A DNA stretch of 36,653 nucleotides, from NCBI RefSeq assembly GCF_900111295.1, contig NZ_FOGT01000026.1, positions 1 through 36,653 on the forward strand, written 5' to 3'. This document shows positions 31,662-36,653 of this stretch, one piece after another (position 1 is the first letter of the stretch; every line of letters begins with the position of its first letter). The position numbers and the translations under genes were made by a program. This stretch comes from Salipaludibacillus aurantiacus. GTDB taxonomy: Bacteria; Bacillota; Bacilli; Bacillales; Salisediminibacteriaceae. The notes under the pieces were generated by a model. The model made no database searches, was not told the origin of the DNA, and saw only the letters and a program-made list of their open reading frames with translations.

Positions 31662-32300
31662 TCACTCTGCTAATTCATTTCTGTCTATTTTCCAGATTGC
31701 CTGCCCGCTCTTAAAAGGATCTTCGAATATAAATTCGTAGAAGTGAGCTTCTTCAACATCAAATGACATTTCTCCTGCCATTGTGCGGCCTGCACCTACT
31801 TCACCATCCAGGCTCCCGCGTGTATCAACCATGAAATCCATGTCCTGGGAGTAGCCGTCAGGCGTAACCAGATCCATCTGAAGCATTGTCGAAATATTTG
31901 CTTCTTCATCAGTTGTATTTTCAATACTCACGTCAAGAATGACAAAGAAATCATTGTCTGGAGTTTCCCAGTCGCCATCTCCTTCATACATTCTCGCTTC
32001 CTTTAGAGTGACGTGAAGCCCGTTAAAGTCTACCGTGGTACCAATGCCAAGATCTTCTTCTTCGACTGTCTCTTCATTCATTCCTTCATTAGCCTCTTCA
32101 ACCTCTTCAGAGTTATTATTGCTCTCATTATCAGAAGCCCCGTCATTATTAATTTCTTCATTGTTAGTCACTTCACTGGCTTCAGCAGCATTTTCATTAC
32201 TGTTATCCTGTTCAACTGTGTCTATTGACGACTCCCCACAGGCTGCCAGCATCATAGCAACACTCAAACCCAGCAACGATAAACTCAATTTTTTCATCAT
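31662..32300 (-). CDS. lipoprotein with DUF4352 domain
   Basis: A 212-residue surface lipoprotein. The signal peptide ends in the lipobox LAAC (near C21). A low-complexity Asn/Glu/Ser-rich linker of about 65 residues follows, then a C-terminal DUF4352 immunoglobulin-like domain (about 88-205) with FVILDVSIENTTDEEANIS and LQMDLVTPDGYSQ. This domain family is common in Bacillus lipoproteins of unknown role. The start is ATG 32300, with AAGGAG 7 nt before it; the next codon is also ATG. It is followed by a terminator. Length and layout are normal for the family. Confidence 0.88.
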   Translation of the reverse strand: MMKKLSLSLLGLSVAMMLAACGESSIDTVEQDNSNENAAEASEVTNNEEINNDGASDNESNNNSEEVEEANEGMNEETVEEEDLGIGTTVDFNGLHVTLKEARMYEGDGDWETPDNDFFVILDVSIENTTDEEANISTMLQMDLVTPDGYSQDMDFMVDTRGSLDGEVGAGRTMAGEMSFDVEEAHFYEFIFEDPFKSGQAIWKIDRNELAE

Positions 32301-32396
32301 TCATCTTCTCCTTTTTTTAGATAAAATTGATTACATCTTTAAGTTTAAGGAGAAGAGTGACAACAACTGTCAGGGAATAGAAGTTTGCTGCAAAAA

Positions 32397-32744
32397 TTAA
32401 TTAATCGCTATGTAGGCAATAAGAATTGCATACGAACCTGCTACAGCAGCAAGGCTTATTATTAGAAGACGGCGGGTCATTTTTTTAGAAAAAGGCTTTT
32501 GGTTTTCACTATTGTACCAGCCTGAAAACTGGAGTTTATTGCGGTACAGGAGGGTGATTAATAAAAACAGGCCGCCTGTCTGCATAAAAAAGTAAACGAC
32601 AATCGTCCAGGTGCCTTCAAACTGGCCAAGACCTCCTATGAGGCCAAGAATAAATGAATTCACAAGACTAAACGCTAACAATACTAAAAAGATAGTAAAA
32701 ATAATCCTTGTCAGTTCAAGTAAGAAACCCAGTGATTTTTTCAA
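32397..32744 (-). CDS. small integral membrane protein of unknown function
   Basis: A 115-residue protein with three or so predicted membrane helices (IIFTIFLVLLAFSLVNSFIL, a second in the TWTIVVYFFMQTGGLFLLIT region, and LLIISLAAVAGSYAILIAYI) and a cytoplasmic-looking basic loop with KPFSKKMTRR. I do not recognise a family. I choose TTG 32744 because GGAAAGGAG lies 7 nt upstream. The longer reading from 32861 lacks a site and would add about 39 implausible residues. It lies 96 nt downstream of the lipoprotein gene start on the same strand, so the two could be cotranscribed. Confidence 0.7.
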   Translation of the reverse strand: MKKSLGFLLELTRIIFTIFLVLLAFSLVNSFILGLIGGLGQFEGTWTIVVYFFMQTGGLFLLITLLYRNKLQFSGWYNSENQKPFSKKMTRRLLIISLAAVAGSYAILIAYIAIN

Positions 32745-32782
32745 TCGAAATCTCCTTTCCAGAGTTAATAATCCTTTACTAT

Positions 32783-32900
32783 TGTAGCCCATTAAGGGAG
32801 AAAATGAAAAATGCTTCTGCCAAGCCATTTCTAATGGCAGCCCGGGGGCAGCAGGAGGCATACTTCTGCCCGATTAAAGCCAAAAGAACGATTTTCTGAA
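32783..32900. other. GC-rich intergenic element with nested hairpins
   Basis: Between a hypothetical gene and patB lies a GC-rich patch containing GCCATT-TCT-AATGGC (32824-32838), two nearby CTGCC/GGCAG complements and a CCCGGGGG core. A 31-codon reading from ATG 32804 is possible, but its start is only 3 nt from an AAGGGAG site. It reads more like a structured repeat element than a gene. Confidence 0.35.
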
Positions 32901-33001
32901 AAAAATCCACAAAAGAATTAATACCTCTTCTTTTGCTAAATAAAGGCCTGCCATTTATACTTTTATTAACAGGCGTCAGTACATAGGGAAAGGATGATAA
33001 A

Positions 33002-34171
33002 ATGGATTTTTTTGAACAGAATATTAACCGCATTGGAACTTCCTCAGTCAAATGGGAACGAACTAAACAGGTGTTTAAAACGGATGAGGAAATTTTACCG
33101 ATGTGGGTGGCTGATATGGACTTCAGGCCTCCTGAAGCCGTCACAGATGCTCTTAAAGAGCGAGTGGAACACGGGATTTTCGGATATACTTTTACAGCTG
33201 ATTCCGTAGGTGAGTCAATTGTTTCCTGGATGGAAAAAAGGCATAACTGGGAAATTAAAAACAGCTGGATTCAATATAGCCCGGGAGTCGTGCCTTCAAT
33301 AGGAAAGGCGATTCAGGCCTTGACCGAACCCGGCGATAAAGTACTTATCCAGTCCCCAGTTTACCCCCCTTTCTATTCAATGGTTAAAGAAAACAACCGG
33401 GTCATTGAGAACTGCCAGTTAGTTAAAAAGAACGAGCAGTACGAAATAGACTTCAATGCTTTTGAACAGTGTTTAAAGAACGGAGTGAAATTGTTTTTAC
33501 TTTGCCATCCTCATAATCCTGTTGGCCGGGTCTGGACGGAGGAAGAATTACGGAAGATGGCCGAATTATGTTTGGAAAATGATGTTGTTATCGTGTCGGA
33601 TGAAATTCACTCTGATCTTATTTTTAAACCGAATAAACACATTCCACTCGCCTCGTTATCCGAAGAAATTGCGGATCAGACAATCACGTTGGTCGCTCCA
33701 AGTAAAACATTTAATTTAGCAGGGCTGCAAGCGTCTGCCATTATTTGCTCAAATAATGACTACCGACTGAAAATCAGTGCCATTGATAAACAGATCGGAG
33801 CTTTCACCCTTAATACATTCGGAATAGTAGCCATGGAAGCTGCATACCGTCAAGGGGAAGAGTGGCTCGAAGAACTCCTTCAGTACTTAGAAGGTAATAT
33901 TGAATTGGTGGAGAACTACTTATCTGAACATATGCCGGAATTAAAAGTCGTCAAGCCTGAAGCTACTTATCTTTTATGGATTGATTGTAGACAGCTTGGA
34001 CTCTCAGACGCTAAACTGAATCACTTATTTGTTGAAAAAGGAAAAGTTGGTTTTAATCCCGGGACCAGTTTTGGAAAAGGCGGCGAAGGCTTCGTTCGCA
34101 TGAATGTAGCCTGTCCCCGAAGCACCGTCAAAGAAGGACTTGCCCGAATGAAAACCGCCCTTCAATCATAG
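33002..34171 (+). CDS. patB: PatB/MalY-type cystathionine beta-lyase (C-S lyase)
   Basis: A 389-residue PLP-dependent aminotransferase-fold enzyme (class I/II). The N-terminal string MWVADMDFRPPEAV is typical of the MalY/PatB group, CHPHNPVGRVW is near 164, SDEIHSDL near 199, and the PLP lysine is in APSKTFNLAG (K near 234). B. subtilis PatB cleaves C-S bonds in cystathionine and cysteine; this enzyme can thus feed homocysteine to the met route or release sulfide. AAAGGATG precedes ATG 33002. It is a single gene with a terminator, not controlled by the SAM riboswitch seen upstream of metI. Confidence 0.92.
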   Translation: MDFFEQNINRIGTSSVKWERTKQVFKTDEEILPMWVADMDFRPPEAVTDALKERVEHGIFGYTFTADSVGESIVSWMEKRHNWEIKNSWIQYSPGVVPSIGKAIQALTEPGDKVLIQSPVYPPFYSMVKENNRVIENCQLVKKNEQYEIDFNAFEQCLKNGVKLFLLCHPHNPVGRVWTEEELRKMAELCLENDVVIVSDEIHSDLIFKPNKHIPLASLSEEIADQTITLVAPSKTFNLAGLQASAIICSNNDYRLKISAIDKQIGAFTLNTFGIVAMEAAYRQGEEWLEELLQYLEGNIELVENYLSEHMPELKVVKPEATYLLWIDCRQLGLSDAKLNHLFVEKGKVGFNPGTSFGKGGEGFVRMNVACPRSTVKEGLARMKTALQS

Positions 34172-34186
34172 AGTATAAGTAAGAAT

Positions 34187-34221
34187 AAATCCGCAAGCCA
34201 CATACGGGTTTGCGGATTTTT
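34187..34221 (+). terminator. terminator of patB
   Basis: AAATCCGCAA and TTGCGGATTT form a 10-bp stem, followed by TT and CC. A pyrimidine-rich tail completes it. Confidence 0.85.
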
Positions 34222-34227
34222 CCAGTA

Positions 34228-34245
34228 AATGGGGGGTCTGACCCC
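34228..34245. repeat. short GGGGTCTGACCCC palindrome, copy 1
   Basis: TAAATGGGGGGTCTGACCCC occurs here (34226-34245) and again at 35454-35473, flanking the ywbE-yihY pair. It lies exactly at the stop codon of ywbE. Function unknown; too short and lacking a T-run to be a clear terminator. Confidence 0.6.
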
Positions 34246-34443
34246 TTATTCAGGATAAATATGTTTGACGCGTCCCACTTGCCCGTCTTGCAGGCGGACT
34301 TTAATGCCGTGGGGGTGGCTGGGGGATTTAGTTAATAAATCTTTAACTGTTCCTCGTGTCAGTTTTCCTGTTCGCTGGTCCTGCTTGAGAACGATATCTA
34401 CTTCCATGCCAGGTTTTATATTGTTTCGTTTTTCTCCATTCAA
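34246..34443 (-). CDS. ywbE: YwbE family protein
   Basis: A 65-residue soluble protein, closely similar to B. subtilis YwbE. Conserved strings are IKPGMEVDIVLKQDQRTGKLTR, KSPSHPHGIKVRLQDGQVGRV. The family has no known function; small size and basic beta-rich sequence suggest a nucleic-acid or ligand-binding fold, but that is only inference. I start at TTG 34443 (MNGEKRNNIK, matching the family N-terminus) with GGTGA upstream; GTG at 34452 is possible. A GGGGTCTGACCCC palindrome abuts the stop. Confidence 0.85.
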   Translation of the reverse strand: MNGEKRNNIKPGMEVDIVLKQDQRTGKLTRGTVKDLLTKSPSHPHGIKVRLQDGQVGRVKHIYPE

Positions 34444-34607
34444 ATGAGTCACCGCTTTCTAAAGTTTATAAATACCGGGGGTAAAGGGGTTATACCAGAT
34501 AAAAATAATGAAATTAGTTGTTCCGGTTAAGACTTTACGGGAAAGGCTTAACAAAAACAAGAAGAAGTTATTCTTAAGTCATCGGATACGGAGGAGGTGC
34601 TGCCTGT

Positions 34608-35405
34608 ATGCTGAAACTTTTATGGAGACGCTTTAAAGAACACAATTTAATTGATCTGGGTGCTCAGTGCGCCTATTTCTTTCTCCTGTCTTTATTCCCT
34701 TTTCTTATTTTTATTATCAGTCTGTTAACGTTTCTCCCTTTTACAGTTAACGACGTTTACCGCCTTTTACAGGAGGCGTACATCCCTGGCGGTGTTCTGG
34801 AAGTTATAGAAAACCAGTGGGACGTTCTTGAACATAACCAGCAGACAGGAGCTCTCTCTTTAGGGATTATATTTACCTTATGGACAGCTTCCCTGGCTTT
34901 AAACGCGATTCTCAGGTCCTTAAATTTAGCTTATAACGTAACTAATGAACGCGGGCTGGTGATGGCAAGGCTTATTTCCATTGGCCTGACAGTAGGCATG
35001 TTCTTTGTAGTCAGCACCGCTCTTTTCGTTCAGGTAATCGGCAGCCAGGTTAGAGACTACCTTGCTTTAGACTTTGGGATCTTTGAGATTGATGTGGTCC
35101 GCTGGCTGTTAATCTCCGGGTTTACGTTCCTCATATTTCTTATTCTTTACCTGGTAGGTCCGAATACGAGGCTCTCTTTTAGAGAAGTGTATATAGGCGC
35201 CGTTTTCGCTACAATCGGCTGGCAGCTAACTTCTTACGGTTTTTCTTTATATCTTAATTCATTTGCAGACTACTCAGCTACTTATGGAACAATAGGGACT
35301 GTGATCGCGCTGATGGTGTGGTTCCATTTATCCTCCATTATTATTCTCGTCGGCGGAGAAATCAATGCCATCCTGAAGGAAGACCAACCGAATTATTTTA
35401 AATAG
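34608..35405 (+). CDS. yihY: YihY/BrkB family inner-membrane protein
   Basis: A 265-residue integral membrane protein with about six helices. Family strings are LGAQCAYFFLLSLFPFLIF at the N-terminus, LWTASLALNAILRSLNLAYNV near 90-110, and YSATYGTIGTVIALMVWFHL near 224-243. YihY proteins were once called RNase BN, but the function is not established. GGAGGAGG precedes ATG 34608. It is divergent from ywbE and ends in a terminator. Confidence 0.92.
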   Translation: MLKLLWRRFKEHNLIDLGAQCAYFFLLSLFPFLIFIISLLTFLPFTVNDVYRLLQEAYIPGGVLEVIENQWDVLEHNQQTGALSLGIIFTLWTASLALNAILRSLNLAYNVTNERGLVMARLISIGLTVGMFFVVSTALFVQVIGSQVRDYLALDFGIFEIDVVRWLLISGFTFLIFLILYLVGPNTRLSFREVYIGAVFATIGWQLTSYGFSLYLNSFADYSATYGTIGTVIALMVWFHLSSIIILVGGEINAILKEDQPNYFK

Positions 35406-35433
35406 ACTGGCTTAATAAGTCAGTCTGTTTTTT
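35404..35433 (+). terminator. terminator of yihY
   Basis: AGACTGGCTT and AAGTCAGTCT form a 10-bp stem with one wobble and a 3-nt loop, followed by GTTTTTTT. It overlaps the stop codon region. Confidence 0.85.
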
Positions 35434-35453
35434 TGTGCACAATTATTTTCCAT

Positions 35454-35474
35454 TAAATGGGGGGTCTGACCCCC
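35454..35474. repeat. short GGGGTCTGACCCC palindrome, copy 2
   Basis: The same 20 bases TAAATGGGGGGTCTGACCCC as copy 1 occur in the same orientation. A related palindrome with core GGGGTCAGGCCCC occurs at 15161-15173. Confidence 0.6.
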
Positions 35475-35507
35475 TGCTGGATTATTTGACTTTTTCCTAA
35501 ATAAATA

Positions 35508-35536
35508 TTGACACATTACGACAAAATCAGTAAAAT
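35508..35536 (+). promoter_or_regulatory. sigma-A promoter of the 113-residue unknown gene
   Basis: TTGACA (35508-35513) and TAAAAT (35531-35536) have the ideal 17-nt spacing. The transcript would have a leader of about 105 nt before the TTG start at 35649, in which I see no recognised riboswitch. Confidence 0.75.
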
Positions 35537-35648
35537 AGGTTGTTTAATTCTATAAAACATTGAAAAAATGTCGATACGGTTGATATGGTGCGGCGGTATA
35601 GCGTAGCATATAAATTGTAGGTCTTTCCCAAGAAGGAGAGGATTTATT

Positions 35649-35990
35649 TTGGGAACCTCTATTATTCATATTAACCCGTATGACAACCGGGTTAACGTTA
35701 AAGTTGAAGGATCATTTTCAGAAAGAGACATTTCGGCTTTTTTCAGAAAATATACTGAAGAAGTGACCCTCATTCCCCCTGCTGAATTTGCAATTGAAGT
35801 TGACTGCACGGCATTAGATTATGACTCCCCCTTACGGAATCAATTGTTGGAAAAAAGTTATGAGCGTTTTAAAGAAGACGGGTTTGCCAGCATTCTGTTT
35901 ATTGTTTTAGAAACGTTTGTACCACTCCCTCCTTCCTTAAAGGAAAAAGCAAAACTGCAGATTCCTGAGGTCCAAATTAAAGTCGTATAA
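35649..35990 (+). CDS. protein of unknown function, 113 residues
   Basis: A soluble, alpha/beta-looking protein that I do not recognise. The pattern of a beta segment (SIIHINPYDNRVNVKVEG), a helix (ERDISAFFRKYTEEV), a beta strand (EFAIEVDCTAL) and a helix then FASILFIVLETFVPLP is loosely reminiscent of STAS/SpoIIAA-like domains, but no STAS phosphorylation motif is visible. The start TTG follows AAGGAGAGG, and a good sigma-A promoter and a terminator flank it, so the gene is real. It is probably monocistronic. No function is offered. Confidence 0.75.
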   Translation: MGTSIIHINPYDNRVNVKVEGSFSERDISAFFRKYTEEVTLIPPAEFAIEVDCTALDYDSPLRNQLLEKSYERFKEDGFASILFIVLETFVPLPPSLKEKAKLQIPEVQIKVV

Positions 35991-36006
35991 CACTCCTTTT
36001 TAAATC

Positions 36007-36040
36007 AGGCTGATTATGAGTTTAACTCTAATCAGCCTTT
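36007..36040 (+). terminator. terminator of the 113-residue gene
   Basis: AGGCTGATTA and TAATCAGCCT form a perfect 10-bp stem with a 12-nt loop, followed by TTCTGC. Confidence 0.8.
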
Positions 36041-36094
36041 CTGCATGTTATCTAGTCTTTAGGTACCAGTTTCTTCCCCTTTTTAATAAATGAT

Positions 36095-36120
36095 GTTTAT
36101 ATATTTTCTATTTATGGTAA
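36095..36120 (+). promoter_or_regulatory. sigma-B-like promoter of the YflT-like gene
   Basis: GTTTAT and TGGTAA are separated by 14 nt, an imperfect match to the sigma-B consensus. The identity of the gene as a general-stress family protein makes it plausible. Confidence 0.4.
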
Positions 36121-36178
36121 ACAAATACCAACATCCTGTTTATAGCAAGTTTAAATTTTGAAATGGAGGAATGCAAAG

Positions 36179-36523
36179 ATGAACCCTATTTATCAAGAAT
36201 TTTATAACGATGAGGAAGTAGCAGGAGCAGTAAATTCATTGAAGGAAAAAGGCGTCGATCAGGACAATATTTATGTAGTGACACATGATAACGACCGCAC
36301 TGAACGTTTGGCGGATAACGCAGACGCGAATACAATTGGCTTAGACGAGCAGAACTTCGGCACAGCAGCTAAAAATGTATTCCGTAAAAAAGGTGATGAG
36401 TTACGCGCTAAATTTGATGAAGTAGGCTTTACTAAAGAAAAAGCTGATGAACTGGAAGGTAAACTTGATGAAGGCAAAGTTATTGTCGTCGTAAAAGATG
36501 CTCCAGCCGGCATGGAAATATAA
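36179..36523 (+). CDS. yflT: YflT-type general stress protein
   Basis: A 114-residue soluble protein with the heat-induced stress protein YflT domain. Family features are the N-terminal IYQEFYNDEEVAGAVNSLKEKG helix-rich region, NIYVVTHDNDRTERLAD near 31-47, and a C-terminal GKVIVVVKDAP strand. B. subtilis YflT is a sigma-B-controlled general stress protein of unknown biochemical role. The start is ATG at 36179, with GGAGG 10 nt upstream; an earlier in-frame start at 36158 is less likely. It is followed by two hairpins. Confidence 0.85.
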   Translation: MNPIYQEFYNDEEVAGAVNSLKEKGVDQDNIYVVTHDNDRTERLADNADANTIGLDEQNFGTAAKNVFRKKGDELRAKFDEVGFTKEKADELEGKLDEGKVIVVVKDAPAGMEI

Positions 36524-36538
36524 TAAACACGTAAGAAG

Positions 36539-36558
36539 CGGCCTCTTTTCAGAGGCCG
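36539..36558 (+). terminator. hairpin downstream of yflT
   Basis: CGGCCTCT and AGAGGCCG form a perfect 8-bp stem with a 4-nt loop. No T-run follows, so it is probably an upstream partner of the next, clearer terminator. Confidence 0.6.
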
Positions 36559-36569
36559 TCAGGCTGTTG

Positions 36570-36609
36570 AGAAACCCACCCTTTTCAAAAAGCGTGGGTT
36601 TCTTTTTTA
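36570..36609 (+). terminator. terminator of yflT
   Basis: AGAAACCCAC (36570-36579) and GTGGGTTTCT (36594-36603) form a perfect 10-bp stem, followed by TTTTTATTTT. Confidence 0.85.
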
Positions 36610-36653
36610 TTTTCTTCCCTTGATTTAGGTCATCTTCCGATGATAAAGGAATA

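Noticed and set aside
32804-32899. 31-codon ORF beside patB
   Set aside because: Ribosome binding site is only 3 nt from the ATG, and the sequence is dominated by hairpins. More likely a non-coding element.

Overview
The window looks like a chromosomal segment of a low-to-moderate GC Gram-positive bacterium of the Bacillaceae. The support is consistent: Bacillus-type ribosome binding sites with many TTG and GTG starts, an S-box (SAM) riboswitch, a THI-box (TPP) riboswitch, sigma-B-like promoters on general-stress genes (YdaT and YflT families), and capBCA-type poly-gamma-glutamate genes. Many proteins are rich in Asp and Glu, which fits a halo- or alkaliphilic lifestyle, but that is an inference and no species is claimed. 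I saw no tRNA, rRNA, CRISPR array, phage gene or transposase.

Layout. (1) 1-2030: a short-chain dehydrogenase and a Mn-dependent pyrophosphatase, both minus strand. (2) 2154-3315: a gene-free tandem repeat array with a basic period of 92 bp, lying between the pyrophosphatase promoter region and the metH terminator. (3) 3340-11349, minus strand: a methionine operon metI-metC-yitJ-metH headed by a SAM riboswitch with a clear terminator. (4) 11551-16000: a dispersed repeat, a GyrI-like protein, a probable cell-wall protein with its own lipoprotein-type sortase, a small unknown gene, a TPP riboswitch with thiW, and a methyltransferase. (5) 16157-19410: a copper ATPase with a candidate operator, a ydaT-like stress gene, and a second copy of the dispersed repeat. 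(6) 19506-21017: mqnB and mqnD of the futalosine route to menaquinone. (7) 21265-26164: capB-capC-capA-capD for a poly-gamma-glutamate polymer that is probably wall-attached. (8) 26202-30484: modAB, a CstB-like persulfide dioxygenase/rhodanese, a roughly 434-nt structured RNA with its own terminator, and a truncated haemoglobin with an Fnr/Crp-type site upstream. (9) 30549-36653: a WYL regulator, a DUF4352 lipoprotein, a small membrane protein, a PatB-type C-S lyase, YwbE, YihY, an unknown protein and a YflT-like stress protein.

The genes group mainly around sulfur and methyl metabolism (met operon, PatB lyase, CstB-like protein), metal and oxidative handling (copA, modAB, haemoglobin), cofactor supply (thiW, mqnBD) and envelope (capBCAD, sortase pair).

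The strongest candidate for something undescribed is the RNA at 29395-29828. It is closed by 9-bp and 11-bp perfect terminal helices, contains several further long helices including two that cross, has no convincing ORF, and ends directly in an intrinsic terminator. The second candidate is the 92-bp repeat array, whose hairpin also occurs singly just downstream of the first gene. Coordinates and helices were read by eye. No database search, folding or alignment was run.
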